60,821 nt of DNA, from contig RHGE01000036.1 of assembly GCA_004296775.1 (NCBI GenBank), positions 1-60,821 on the forward strand, given 5' to 3'. The notes below the pieces were generated by a model. The model did not search any database. It saw only the letters and a program-made list of their open reading frames with translations, and was not told the DNA's origin. The position numbers and the translations under genes are program-made. How positions within the stretch are numbered: the stretch's first letter is position 1; each line of letters starts with the position of its first letter. The DNA comes from Marinilabiliaceae bacterium JC017 (GTDB lineage Bacteria; Bacteroidota; Bacteroidia; Bacteroidales; Marinilabiliaceae). Shown here one piece after another: positions 37,243 to 46,823 of the stretch.

Positions 37243-39723
37243 ATGGCAAAACAGAAAAAAAAGAAAAAAACTAATTCAACTCCCATTAATATACGAGCAA
37301 AGCAATGGCTGGAAAACCTGAAGCATTTTCGATTCCGTTTTTTCTTCGGGATTATAACCGTGTGCTTCGCCTTTTATTTACTTCTGGCCTTCTTTTCCTT
37401 CTTTTTTACCGGCTATGCAGACAAAAGCAAATTTGACCTGCCCATGTGGGACCTGATTGCAAGCTCCGAAATAGCCGTTCAGAACTGGACCGGAAAACTC
37501 GGTGCCTACCTGGCTGACACCTTCATTAACCAGGGATTTGGTGTCGCCTCTTTTTCATTCATTGTAATTTTGTTCGTTCTGGGTTTTCGCTTTTTGGGGG
37601 CCCGCATCCTCCCGCTGCGAAAAACCATTTTCCATGCCTTATTCATCACTATATGGGTCTCGTTAACACTTGGCGTCTCCTTTTCCAGTACTGTTAACGA
37701 ACGCTATCTGCTTATGGGAGGTACACATGGTTATTTCCTGAGCATCTGGCTCCGGGCTGCCATTGGCCTGGTGGGTACCATCATCACCATCTTTTCCGCA
37801 GCCATCATCTATTTATCCATTACGTTTGACGATTTCTACTGGATGCTCAAACGATTGTTTACAAAAAAAGCCCCTGACTCATCCACCAAAGATAACCTTA
37901 CAAAAAAACAGGAGGAACCAACAACTCAGGAACCATTAACGGAGATAGATAATGAAATATCAGAAGAGCCAATTGTAACCCAACCAATAGCTCATAACGA
38001 AATACAAGACGCAGAACCGGAACAACTATCCTTTTCAACAGACAATAACGAATCTCAAGATTCCAGTATTGCAGAAAAAGGTGTTGCCTTAGAACTGGAT
38101 ACAAAAGTTGATCCCGCCCATCGGAAAGAGAGCAATGACATTGACCTTAGTCTGACCATCGAAAAGGCCGATCAAGAAGAGTTTATCGAAGAACCAGACG
38201 ATGATGAACCATTGGAAGATTACGACCCGACCCTGGATTTGTCATCCTATAAATTACCGTCCATTGAATTATTGGATGATCACAAAAGTGGTGGTTCTGA
38301 AGTTGGTGAAGAAGAGCTAATTTCAAACAAAAACCGCATCGTCAAAACACTGGAGGACTACAAAATACAGATCAAAAGTATCAAAGCCACGGTAGGTCCA
38401 ACCATTACACTGTATGAAATTGTACCGGCGCCGGGAGTGCGTATCTCCAAAATTAAAAACCTGGAAGATGACATCGCTCTGTCACTGGCTGCCTTGGGTA
38501 TCCGTATCATTGCCCCGATTCCGGGCCGTGGTACCATTGGTATTGAAGTACCTAATTCAGAACCCGAAGTAGTATCGATGCGCACAATTATCGCATCCAA
38601 AAAGTTCCAGAACACAAAATATGAATTACCCATTGCCTTTGGTAAAACCATTTCCAACGATACCTTCGTACTCGACCTGGCCAAGGCGCCTCACATGTTG
38701 GTGGCCGGTGCTACCGGACAAGGTAAGTCGGTTGGTTTGAATGCCATCATCACCTCCCTGTTGTATAAGAAGCACCCCTCACAACTTAAATTTGTACTGG
38801 TTGACCCTAAGAAGGTGGAGCTTAATATCTATGCTCAAATAGAGAATCACTTCCTGGCTAAAATGCCCGATGAGGAGGATCCGATCATCACCGATGTACA
38901 GAAAGTGGTCAATACCCTTAATTCGCTTACCATTGAAATGGACGACAGGTATGACCTGCTCAAAAAAGCACATGCCAGAAATATTAAGGAATACAACCAT
39001 AAATTTGTCAAACGGCAATTGAATCCCGAAAAGGGACACCGCTTCCTGCCATACATTGTGGTAATCATCGACGAGTTTGCCGACCTAATTATGACAGCAG
39101 GTAAAGAAGTGGAGATGCCTATTGCCCGTATCGCCCAGCTGGCCCGGGCTGTTGGAATACACATGATCATCGCCACCCAGCGACCATCCACTAATATCAT
39201 TACCGGTGTTATTAAAGCGAACTTCCCTACCCGGGTAGCCTTTAAAGTAGCCTCCATGATTGACTCCCGCACCATTCTGGATTCACCAGGCGCCAACCAG
39301 CTTATTGGCCGTGGTGACATGCTAATATCACAAGGAAGTGACCTGGTGAGGGTACAATGTGCCTTCGTGGATACTCCTGAAGTAGAAAAAATCAACAACT
39401 CCATTGGTGAACAACGCGGCTATGCATCCGCATTTCTACTTCCCGAATATTCCGGTGGTGATTCCGGAAGCGAACCAGGTGAGGTGGATATGAGTAAACG
39501 CGACCAGATGTTTGAAGAAGCTGCCAAGGTAGTGGTAGCCAACCAATCCGGATCAACATCTCTAATACAACGCCGTTTCTCCATTGGTTACAACCGCGCC
39601 GGACGTATTATTGACCAGTTGGAAGCAGCCGGTATTGTCGGCCCGTTTGAAGGAAGTAAAGCCCGACAAGTATTGGTTCCTGACGAAGTTGAACTTGACC
39701 GAATCTTAGAAACCTATCGGTAA
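37243..39723 (+). CDS. ftsK: DNA translocase FtsK
   Basis: 826 residues, a normal length. Residues ~30-205 hold four to five membrane segments. A long acidic, Gln/Glu-rich linker spans ~210-355. The RecA-like motor follows, with Walker A GATGQGKS at 489-496 and Walker B VVIIDEFADL (about 603-612). The C-terminal ~65 residues (AAKVVVANQSGSTSLIQRRFSIGYNRAGRIIDQLEAAGIV) are the winged-helix gamma domain that recognises KOPS on DNA. It moves chromosome ends at the septum and activates XerCD. The lolA that follows is a common Bacteroidota neighbour. The intergenic gap is ~220 bp, so co-transcription is uncertain. Confidence 0.96.
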   Translation: MAKQKKKKKTNSTPINIRAKQWLENLKHFRFRFFFGIITVCFAFYLLLAFFSFFFTGYADKSKFDLPMWDLIASSEIAVQNWTGKLGAYLADTFINQGFGVASFSFIVILFVLGFRFLGARILPLRKTIFHALFITIWVSLTLGVSFSSTVNERYLLMGGTHGYFLSIWLRAAIGLVGTIITIFSAAIIYLSITFDDFYWMLKRLFTKKAPDSSTKDNLTKKQEEPTTQEPLTEIDNEISEEPIVTQPIAHNEIQDAEPEQLSFSTDNNESQDSSIAEKGVALELDTKVDPAHRKESNDIDLSLTIEKADQEEFIEEPDDDEPLEDYDPTLDLSSYKLPSIELLDDHKSGGSEVGEEELISNKNRIVKTLEDYKIQIKSIKATVGPTITLYEIVPAPGVRISKIKNLEDDIALSLAALGIRIIAPIPGRGTIGIEVPNSEPEVVSMRTIIASKKFQNTKYELPIAFGKTISNDTFVLDLAKAPHMLVAGATGQGKSVGLNAIITSLLYKKHPSQLKFVLVDPKKVELNIYAQIENHFLAKMPDEEDPIITDVQKVVNTLNSLTIEMDDRYDLLKKAHARNIKEYNHKFVKRQLNPEKGHRFLPYIVVIIDEFADLIMTAGKEVEMPIARIAQLARAVGIHMIIATQRPSTNIITGVIKANFPTRVAFKVASMIDSRTILDSPGANQLIGRGDMLISQGSDLVRVQCAFVDTPEVEKINNSIGEQRGYASAFLLPEYSGGDSGSEPGEVDMSKRDQMFEEAAKVVVANQSGSTSLIQRRFSIGYNRAGRIIDQLEAAGIVGPFEGSKARQVLVPDEVELDRILETYR

Positions 39724-39944
39724 TGATTGATTTTGGAATAATTCTTGTTTATTTGCAACCTGATGCGACATGGCATGAAAATGATTATTAACACAAGGGT
39801 GCATGATTTAATAAATAGTGCGGTGTGAATAAGAAGAATCCATTTCATGTCATAAGTCGAGATACAAATATTTAAACAGATGAAACACCTATGAGAACAA
39901 GAATCAGTCTTGATTCTTAAATCATGGGCCTAAATTTTAAACAG

Positions 39945-40589
39945 ATGAAACATTACTTTACAATCGCATTCACTTTAATACTTGGATTTACTCTGAATGC
40001 GCAAAACCAGGAAAAAGCAAAAGAAATTTTAGATAAGGTATCTGCTAAAACCAAAGAGTACACCACCATAAAAGCAGACTTTTCATTTGCCATGGAAAAC
40101 CTTCAGGAAGAGATTTCCGAAATACACGAAGGCACGATCTTACTTAAAGGTAACAAATACAAAGTATCCTTAATGGGGGTAGATACCTATTATGATGGCA
40201 CAATAATATATACCCACATGCTCGATGCTGAAGAAGTGAACATTTCGGAGCCGGATCCCGATGATGAAACAACACTAAATCCGGCAACTATTTTCACCAT
40301 CTATGAAAATGGCTACAACTACATGTATGTGGGCGAAACCACTGAAAACGGAAAAACATTTCACGAAATAGATCTTTTCCCGGAAAACAGAGACAAACCT
40401 TTTTCTCGTATCAAATTAAAAATAGAAAAAGACAACCTTCAGTTATACTCATTAAGTCAAGTAGGAAAAGATGGCAGTAACTATACCATCACCGTAAAGC
40501 AGATGACCAACAACTCACCAATGAATGACAGCAATTTTGTTTTCGATCAAAATGCCAATCCCGAGGTAGATGTCATCGATATGCGTTAA
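39945..40589 (+). CDS. lolA: LolA-like outer-membrane lipoprotein carrier
   Basis: 214 residues from Met at 39945, where a signal peptide begins (MKHYFTIAFTLILGFTLNAQ); an ATG seven codons earlier (39924) also starts the frame. The mature part matches LolA family beta-rich folds: ILDKVSAKTKEYTTIKADFSFAM at ~28-50, then YKVSLMGVDTYYDGTIIYTHM (~77-97) and the KDNLQLYSLSQVGKDGSNYTI segment. It is a periplasmic carrier for lipoproteins, or a relative with another hydrophobic cargo. It follows ftsK as in many Bacteroidota and ends at a clear terminator. Confidence 0.85.
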   Translation: MKHYFTIAFTLILGFTLNAQNQEKAKEILDKVSAKTKEYTTIKADFSFAMENLQEEISEIHEGTILLKGNKYKVSLMGVDTYYDGTIIYTHMLDAEEVNISEPDPDDETTLNPATIFTIYENGYNYMYVGETTENGKTFHEIDLFPENRDKPFSRIKLKIEKDNLQLYSLSQVGKDGSNYTITVKQMTNNSPMNDSNFVFDQNANPEVDVIDMR

Positions 40590-40614
40590 TAACCACCACA
40601 CATATATCTTATTA

Positions 40615-40636
40615 AAATCCCAACACGTTGGGATTT
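40615..40636 (+). terminator. lolA terminator
   Basis: A perfect 10-bp stem AAATCCCAAC/GTTGGGATTT with a 2-nt loop, followed by a run of T. It lies 26 bp after the stop. Confidence 0.88.
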
Positions 40637-40737
40637 TTTTTGCTCTATAATCAGGTCCGTAAAAAACACTCCTTCAAAAAGACACGTCTTACTACATCTT
40701 TTGCTATTTTCGTCAACCAAGAAATACAATACAAACC

Positions 40738-41334
40738 ATGGCAGCAAACTTCAACGAAATAATCACTAACCTCCTGAATTTTTATGATTTTAACCACAAA
40801 ACAGTCATTGCCGTTGGTGCCGGAGGTGGTCAACTGGTCGAATATGCCCATGCGTGCAAACAAGTGATTGCTATCGATCATGACAAGGAGGCCATAAACA
40901 GATTAAATGAAAGGTTGCAACTATCAAACCTTGAGGATAAATTCACAATTATCAACTCTGATTTTTACCAGGTTGATCTCAAAGCAGACGTTGTTATGTT
41001 TGAGTTTTGCCTGCATGAACTCCAAGACCCTAAAGCTGCAATCATTCATGCCCAAACCCTGGCCCCACATGTCATTGTAGCCGACCATTGGCCTGACTCC
41101 GAATGGGCATATATTGCCGATGAAAAAGAAAAAGTAACGAAAAGCTGGACGGCATTGCAGGATTTCAAGTTAAAGAAAAACACAACACATACCCTCTACC
41201 AACAGTTTGGCAATTATGACGAGCTTTACCAAAAAATTAAGGTTCAGGGTGAAAAATCAATCGAACGTATCAACCATCTGAAACAAAAACAAAACATTCG
41301 TATTCCTATGCCTTATGGCTTTGTACTGATTTAA
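40738..41334 (+). CDS. Class I SAM-dependent methyltransferase
   Basis: 198 residues. The SAM loop is VIAVGAGGGQLVEYAHAC (about 22-39), then VIAIDHDKEAINRLNERL (~42-59) supplies the acidic ribose ligand, and VVMFEFCLHELQDP (~84-97) is the post-motif. This is the compact methyltransferase fold (type 11). The acceptor is not known. It is cytosolic, and the next gene starts 34 bp later on the same strand. Confidence 0.8.
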   Translation: MAANFNEIITNLLNFYDFNHKTVIAVGAGGGQLVEYAHACKQVIAIDHDKEAINRLNERLQLSNLEDKFTIINSDFYQVDLKADVVMFEFCLHELQDPKAAIIHAQTLAPHVIVADHWPDSEWAYIADEKEKVTKSWTALQDFKLKKNTTHTLYQQFGNYDELYQKIKVQGEKSIERINHLKQKQNIRIPMPYGFVLI

Positions 41335-41368
41335 AAAATCTGCTTCATTCCAGAAGTTAAACCATACC

Positions 41369-42073
41369 ATGATCTATATTCTGACTTCCATACTCAGCGG
41401 CCTGTTTACCCTGATTACCTTAATTTTAGTCATTATCCATTCCAGAAAGAAAAAAGTAAGAAACCAATGGCTGGCTGCTTTCATTTTGTCACTTTTCATT
41501 TTTTGTTCTGCTTCAGCCATTAGTGCAATCAAAACAGCTATAATAGTTAAGGACATTGTCATAGAGGGCACAAAAGAAGGGATTGCCGAATTATGGCGGG
41601 ATGACAGGGCATTTTTGTTGGATTCAACCAACATCAATACCCAAATCAAACGCTTAAAAGAGTATGCTCCAAACAACTTCAAAGGGAAAGAACCAAAATC
41701 CTTCTATACCTATTTTGGCTTTCGGGATTGGTACCGTTTTCCACTGGTATACCCCTATTCTCTTAACTGCATTGATGAAATCAACAAAGGGTATTTGTGT
41801 GATGAAAGAGAGGTAACCAACCTTCAAACAGATGGTAAAAAAACCAACCAATTAAACATTGGAGACATTTCAGAAATTGCCTTTGATAAAAACATGCTTT
41901 TAGCAAAGAGGGGGTTTGAAAACCAACCCAAAAGCTACCTGATATTTTTCTTCGACAACCAACGAATAGAGAACTTCAAAACCATGCAAGAGGTGATGAA
42001 CAGAGCCCATGAGCTAGATTATTCCGGCCCTGAACAATTTATCACCTTAAAGGAATATGCACTTCTCTTCTGA
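41369..42073 (+). CDS. Hypothetical membrane protein
   Basis: 234 residues, family not recognised. The N-terminus holds two hydrophobic helices (~4-23 and ~36-57) separated by a basic loop (HSRKKKVRNQW), so a two-pass inner-membrane anchor with a ~175-residue soluble part is likely. The soluble part is charged and contains FRDWYRFPLVYPYSLNCIDEINKGYLCDE, with two Cys that could pair. It follows the methyltransferase by 34 bp and may be co-transcribed. A repeat-filled gap follows. Confidence 0.6.
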   Translation: MIYILTSILSGLFTLITLILVIIHSRKKKVRNQWLAAFILSLFIFCSASAISAIKTAIIVKDIVIEGTKEGIAELWRDDRAFLLDSTNINTQIKRLKEYAPNNFKGKEPKSFYTYFGFRDWYRFPLVYPYSLNCIDEINKGYLCDEREVTNLQTDGKKTNQLNIGDISEIAFDKNMLLAKRGFENQPKSYLIFFFDNQRIENFKTMQEVMNRAHELDYSGPEQFITLKEYALLF

Positions 42074-42695
42074 CAGTTGACCTTTATATAATTGCGACCA
42101 ACCCCCAACCCAATTCCCAAGGGGCTTATATGCGCAAAGAAAACCAAGCGTATAAATTTCATCGCCATCAAACAACTTTCAGAGCAGTTTAAATACAACA
42201 CAAAAAAGTTCTTCATATCAACATTGTAGCATTAAACAAAATGGCGGACCTATGTGACACTCACAACAACACTGTTGCGACACTCACAACAGTACTGTTG
42301 CGACACTCACAACAGTACTGTGGCGACACTCACAACAGTACTGTGGCGACACTCACAACAGTACTGTGGCGACACCCACAACAGTACTGTGGCGACACCC
42401 ACAACAGTACTGTGGACACTCATAACCATATTCTGTTTCCTATTTAACGAGATAAATCTAAGAATCTATTCAATCCCTGATTCGCATAAATACTACAAAA
42501 ACTGCTACTTATAACATTCCAAACCATCCAGAATAGAATAGCTGAATACTATATGGTATTGATTTGGAGTTTCCAGCTCTGTCACTACTTTAAAATTCAT
42601 AACCCATATACCGAAAATATCGAGCCTGTCGATTTTTTCTACCTTTATCCAACCAATACCTCCCCCAATTGTTTTTCTTAAAATCGATTGAGAAT
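42074..42695. repeat. Gene-free region with a palindromic 23-bp array
   Basis: It contains the array at 42256-42437. The remaining sequence has no supported gene; the short frames here arise from the repeats. Confidence 0.6.
42256..42437. repeat. 23-bp palindrome-bearing array
   Basis: Seven full units start at 42256, 42279, 42302, 42325, 42348, 42371 and 42394, with an eighth, 2 bp short, at 42415. Each unit is GACACTCACAACAGTACTGT plus G(T/G)GC-type ends. The core ACAGTACTGT is a perfect palindrome (CAACAGTACTGTTG in unit 2). A regular palindrome at 23-bp spacing looks like a protein-binding array or a stem-loop series. Confidence 0.85.
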
Positions 42696-44045
42696 ATGAA
42701 GTATGTATTGACCTTTGCATTAGAGATGCTTAATCTATTAAATGCCATGTCGCCCTATCTACTGTTGGGCTTTTTTATCGCCGGCATGTTGAAGGTGTGG
42801 TTTCCTCAAAGGTGGATCAACCGGTATATGGGCAAAAGCAATGTGGGAAGCGTAATCAATACAGCATTGCTTGGAATCCCGCTGCCATTGTGCTCCTGCG
42901 GGGTGATTCCAACAGGTATTTCGTTTTATAAAAACGGGGCTTCAAAGGGATCGAGTGTGTCATTCCTGATCTCAACACCTCAAACGGGCGTGGACTCTGT
43001 GATGGTTACCTACTCGTTACTGGGTCTCCCATTCGCCATTATCCGTGTGATTGTTGCCCTTATTACCGGGGTGGCAGGCGGGATATTCACCAACAGTTTG
43101 TCAAAAAATGAACCAGTAAACACATTTGGGGTGGGCAGCGCCTGTAAAACATCGGCACCTAAAACAAAGCATGGATTATATCGGGTGTTTCACTACGGAT
43201 TCTATGAGTTTTTGATGGATATTGCCAAGTGGTTGTTGGTAGGCCTACTCATTGCAGGTGCCCTGGCCGTTATCATTCCTGATAATTTCTTTGCCCAATA
43301 CCTACACAACGAACCATTGAGTATGCTTACGGTCCTAGTCGCATCGGTGCCCCTGTACATCTGTGCCACGGCATCGGTACCCATCGCTGCAGTGCTGATG
43401 CTCAAAGGCCTTTCACCCGGGGCAGCCCTGGTACTTTTAATGGCGGGTCCGGCTACCAATGCCGCCACCATCACAGTAATCAAAAAAGTATTTGGCTCAA
43501 AAACACTGACAGGCTACCTAGCCTCAATCATTCTGGGTGCAATGTTATTCGGCATAGCCATCAACACCTTCCTGCCACGTGAGTGGTTCGCCTTATCATC
43601 AGATACTATGCAACACATGCACCATCATGAGCTACTGCCTGAATGGTTCCGGCTAGCATCCACAATCACCCTGCTGGGCCTGATCGCTAACGGTTATATG
43701 CGTCGCTGGCTGAACAAAAGAAAAAAGGTATCGACCAACTCTTCTGCGATTCAGGCTTACGTCCTGTTTAATGCCCCTGCAGGGGAAAGTGCTCCAATAA
43801 TTAACAACTTATCATTTACAATTCCTATGCAACTTAAAACCGTGAAACTAAAAGTAACCGGAATGACCTGCAGTCACTGCAAAGCGAGTGTTGAGGAAAA
43901 TGTGAAACAACTTTCCGGTATTAACAGTGTAAATGCTGATCCGGGTAAAAACACAGTAGTAATCAACGGATCGGAATTTAATCTGGATGAAGTCATAAAA
44001 ACAATCAATGGTTTGGGATACGAATACCAGGAAACACTCTCCTGA
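42696..44045 (+). CDS. Permease with C-terminal HMA domain (Cu/Zn efflux type)
   Basis: 449 residues from the ATG at 42696 (MKYVLTFALEMLN); the upstream TTG frame is rejected. Residues ~15-340 are a YraQ/DUF318-type permease with two homologous halves: GIPLPLCSCGVIPTGISFYKNGASKGSSVSFLISTPQTGVDS (~58-99) and VPLYICATASVPIAAVLMLKGLSPGAALVLLMAGPATN (~220-258). The last ~70 residues are an HMA domain with the metal site GMTCSHC. The CSCGV motif and the HMA domain fit the SO_0444-type Cu/Zn efflux transporters. Probably inner-membrane metal export. It lies 26 bp before the B12 riboswitch. Confidence 0.85.
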   Translation: MKYVLTFALEMLNLLNAMSPYLLLGFFIAGMLKVWFPQRWINRYMGKSNVGSVINTALLGIPLPLCSCGVIPTGISFYKNGASKGSSVSFLISTPQTGVDSVMVTYSLLGLPFAIIRVIVALITGVAGGIFTNSLSKNEPVNTFGVGSACKTSAPKTKHGLYRVFHYGFYEFLMDIAKWLLVGLLIAGALAVIIPDNFFAQYLHNEPLSMLTVLVASVPLYICATASVPIAAVLMLKGLSPGAALVLLMAGPATNAATITVIKKVFGSKTLTGYLASIILGAMLFGIAINTFLPREWFALSSDTMQHMHHHELLPEWFRLASTITLLGLIANGYMRRWLNKRKKVSTNSSAIQAYVLFNAPAGESAPIINNLSFTIPMQLKTVKLKVTGMTCSHCKASVEENVKQLSGINSVNADPGKNTVVINGSEFNLDEVIKTINGLGYEYQETLS

Positions 44046-44071
44046 TTGTATCCGTATTTTTATAATTTTGC

Positions 44072-44263
44072 CATCTCAAGGTGTATAAACTTAAAAGGGA
44101 ATCCGATGCTTCCTGGCGACAGGGAAAGTTCGGAGCTGTCCCCGCAGCTGTAATCCCGATTCCATATATTTGGAGTCACGCTTTTAACGTTTCTTACCAC
44201 TGTTCATTATTTGAATGGGAAGGAGTTAAAAGTCGGGAAAGCCAGAAGACCTGCCTTGAGATG
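44072..44263 (+). promoter_or_regulatory. Cobalamin riboswitch
   Basis: A class-I-like AdoCbl riboswitch. The outer stem CATCTCAAGG (44072-44081) pairs with CCTTGAGATG (44254-44263). In between are GGGAAAGTTCGGAGCTGTCC and CCCCGCAGCTGTAATCCCG (core region), then the B12-box-like AGCCAGAAGACCTGCC at 44239-44254. It controls cobT and downstream genes by B12 level. A small open frame across it (44081-44293) is not a gene. Confidence 0.92.
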
Positions 44264-44387
44264 ATAAGATTCTTATACTTCGGGGAAAAGTGATGACTCA
44301 GTTTATTTATAAATAGGTAGCCTGTTTATAAATTAGCTGTTTACTACTTCCTCTCCTGAAGGTTTAACTCATTAAAAACAAAGACCA

Positions 44388-45425
44388 ATGCAGGAGTACA
44401 TAACAAAAGTATCATCAAACTTGGATGAGCAGATTCAAAGGAAAATTGATTTAAAAACCAAACCACCAGGATCACTGGGTAAACTTGAAGAAATCGCCTT
44501 TCAAGTCAGCCGCATTCAAAACAACCTCTCTCCTACCCTATCCCATCCAGCCATTGTGGTATGCGCCGGCGACCATGGCATCACCGCTGAAGGCATCAGT
44601 CCTTTTCCACAAGATGTAACCCACCAAATGGTATTCAACTTTTTGTCAGGTGGTGCCGCCATCAACGTCTTTTGCAGACAAAACCACATCAACCTATTAG
44701 TGGCCGATGCAGGGGTAAATTATGATTTTCAGAACAATGACCAACTCATAAATACAAAGATTAAAAAAGGTACGGCCAACTTTGCAAAAGAACCGGCTAT
44801 GTCGGTTGACGAATGTAAAAAGGCGATGAAAAATGGGGCTTCCATTGTAGCAGATTTACATTTAAAAGGATGTAACATCATAGGCTTTGGGGAGATGGGG
44901 ATTGGCAACACCACAGCGGCAGCAGCCCTGTTGTGCAAATACGCAGGCATTTCACCCAACGAGGCGGCAGGTCCCGGCACCGGACTAAATCCGGAAGGGG
45001 TAGCCCATAAAGTAAACGTATTGGATAAAGCGCTTTCATTGCATGCTAGCGTATCCGCCCCTTTAGAAATCCTGGCCACATTCGGTGGATTTGAAATTGC
45101 CATGATATGTGGCGGCATGCTTAAAGCAGCAGAACTTGGCATGATCATTTTGGTAGATGGTTTCATTGTTACATCCGCCCTCATTGCGGCACATGCGATG
45201 CACCCTACAATCACCGACTACTGTATCTTCACACATCAGTCTGACGAACGTGGCCATCAACTCATGCTCGCCCATTTAAAGGCAAACCCTATTTTAAACC
45301 TGGGACTGAGACTGGGAGAAGGAACCGGTGCAGCGTTAGCCTATCCGCTTATCCAGGCGGCCGTGAACTTCATGAATGAAATGAATAGTTTCGAAGATGC
45401 GGGTGTAAGTAATAAAGGTGAATAA
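44388..45425 (+). CDS. cobT: Nicotinate-nucleotide--dimethylbenzimidazole phosphoribosyltransferase
   Basis: 345 residues, the normal CobT length. It transfers phosphoribose from nicotinate mononucleotide to the lower base (DMB), giving alpha-ribazole phosphate. LKTKPPGSLGKLEEIAFQ (~22-39), CAGDHGITAEGISPFPQDVT (~59-78) and GEMGIGNTTAAAAL (~170-183) are conserved; the catalytic Glu is in LRLGEGTGAALA (~308-319). It is the first gene after the B12 riboswitch, so repressed when cobalamin is plentiful. A 51-bp gap leads to cobS. Confidence 0.96.
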   Translation: MQEYITKVSSNLDEQIQRKIDLKTKPPGSLGKLEEIAFQVSRIQNNLSPTLSHPAIVVCAGDHGITAEGISPFPQDVTHQMVFNFLSGGAAINVFCRQNHINLLVADAGVNYDFQNNDQLINTKIKKGTANFAKEPAMSVDECKKAMKNGASIVADLHLKGCNIIGFGEMGIGNTTAAAALLCKYAGISPNEAAGPGTGLNPEGVAHKVNVLDKALSLHASVSAPLEILATFGGFEIAMICGGMLKAAELGMIILVDGFIVTSALIAAHAMHPTITDYCIFTHQSDERGHQLMLAHLKANPILNLGLRLGEGTGAALAYPLIQAAVNFMNEMNSFEDAGVSNKGE

Positions 45426-45476
45426 TTATTCCATACGGACCTCTGTTCAGGCAGAGGTCTTTATATTTCGATCTAC

Positions 45477-46250
45477 ATGTACAAATTAATAAAAAGAGAG
45501 ATAGAACTTCTATTTACTGCAATGGGCTTCTTCACCAGAATTCCCATTCCAAAACGCATCTCTTTTTCGCAAGAAAACCTTAATCGATGCAACCGCTATT
45601 TCCCACATATTGGAGTCATAGTGGGCGGCATAGGTGCACTTGTCTATTATGGAGCTACATTCCTACTCCCTACTTCTGTTAGTATCCTGTTATCTATGAT
45701 CGCCACCATCTGGATTACCGGTGCCTTTCATGAAGATGGGTTCGCAGATGTATGCGATGCCTTTGGAGGCGGCTGGAAAAAAGACCAGATTCTACAGATC
45801 ATGAAAGACTCCCGTGTGGGAGCCTATGGTGCCATTGGTATCCTTCTTTTATTAATGCTCAAATTTTTGGCCCTCCTACATCAAAACACCTCTTTAATTC
45901 TATTAACCATTGTTGCAGGACATATTTTAAGCCGAAGCATGTCAGTATGGACCATGTATGCACTATCCTATGTCAGAGAAGACGAAACCAGCAAATCTAA
46001 ACCAATTACCAAACACCTTCGTCTAAATGACTTTTTAATGGCACAGGTCATTGGTATTATCCCACTGTTTTTCTTTGACAGTTATTATTATCTTCTGGCA
46101 TTTTTCCCTGTTCTGACAGCCAAACTATTACTTGACAACTATTTTAAGAAATGGATAGGCGGATACACAGGTGATTGTCTGGGAACAATCCAACAGGTCA
46201 CTGAAGTTATTTTTTACCTGAGTATTTTGTCCATCAACCATCTGCTATGA
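45477..46250 (+). CDS. cobS: Cobalamin synthase (adenosylcobinamide-GDP ribazoletransferase)
   Basis: 257 residues, an inner-membrane protein with several hydrophobic segments. It joins adenosylcobinamide-GDP and alpha-ribazole(-phosphate). FHEDGFADVCDAFGGG (~84-99) and MKDSRVGAYGAIG (~109-121) are the CobS Mg-binding and catalytic loops. FFTRIPIPK near the start (~17-25) is also typical. Its stop overlaps the start of cobC (ATGA), so translation is coupled. Confidence 0.96.
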   Translation: MYKLIKREIELLFTAMGFFTRIPIPKRISFSQENLNRCNRYFPHIGVIVGGIGALVYYGATFLLPTSVSILLSMIATIWITGAFHEDGFADVCDAFGGGWKKDQILQIMKDSRVGAYGAIGILLLLMLKFLALLHQNTSLILLTIVAGHILSRSMSVWTMYALSYVREDETSKSKPITKHLRLNDFLMAQVIGIIPLFFFDSYYYLLAFFPVLTAKLLLDNYFKKWIGGYTGDCLGTIQQVTEVIFYLSILSINHLL

Positions 46251-46822
46251 CAAAAGAGATTTTCCTCATTCGACATACTACACCCAATGTTGCCCAAGGC
46301 GTTTGCTATGGACAGCTGGATTTAAACGTGGCAGACTCCTTCCGAAAAGAAGCGAAACAAATTCGGGATGTGATTAATAACAATAGTATCAGAACCGTTT
46401 ATTCCAGTCCTTTGATAAGATGTACCAACTTGGCACAATACCTCTTCCCAGAGAACGGTGTGATGTATCTGAATGAGCTAATGGAGATGAATTTTGGACA
46501 ATGGGAAGGTAAAGTATGGTCCAAAATTTCCCCGGAAGCATTGAAACACTGGAGCAACAACTTCTTAACCATCGCTCCTCCAGAAGGAGAATCATTTTCG
46601 CAAATGATTGACCGTGTAAAATATTTTTGGTGTAAAAACATATTAAAATCGACGGAAGACTCCATAGCCATTTGCACACATTCTGGTGTAATGCGCGTAA
46701 TTGCAATGGAACTGTTGGGTATCCCGCCTGATAAGATTTTCAATCTGAAAATGAATTACGGAGCAGTAATAAAAATTCAAATCAACCAAGATTTTCACCA
46801 ACTGGAATTTCTAAAAGGATAA
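46247..46822 (+). CDS. cobC: Alpha-ribazole phosphatase
   Basis: 191 residues of the histidine-phosphatase superfamily. The RHT motif (LIRHTTPN) holds catalytic His10, EMNFGQWEG is at ~79-87, and the second His is in ICTHSGVMRV (~140-149). It removes phosphate from alpha-ribazole-5'-phosphate (or from adenosylcobalamin-phosphate) late in B12 assembly. It lies between cobS (4-bp overlap) and cobU (1 bp apart), supporting this specific assignment over other phosphoglycerate-mutase-like enzymes. Confidence 0.93.
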   Translation: MTKEIFLIRHTTPNVAQGVCYGQLDLNVADSFRKEAKQIRDVINNNSIRTVYSSPLIRCTNLAQYLFPENGVMYLNELMEMNFGQWEGKVWSKISPEALKHWSNNFLTIAPPEGESFSQMIDRVKYFWCKNILKSTEDSIAICTHSGVMRVIAMELLGIPPDKIFNLKMNYGAVIKIQINQDFHQLEFLKG

Positions 46823-46823
46823 T

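Noticed and set aside
9207-42437. The tandem arrays as CRISPR
   Set aside because: Units are directly adjacent with no unique spacers, and no cas genes are present.
42241-42514. Short plus-strand proteins over the 23-bp array
   Set aside because: Two overlapping frames are both open because of the repeat; no coding evidence.
44081-44293. 70-codon frame upstream of cobT
   Set aside because: It lies inside the cobalamin riboswitch, which fully explains the sequence.
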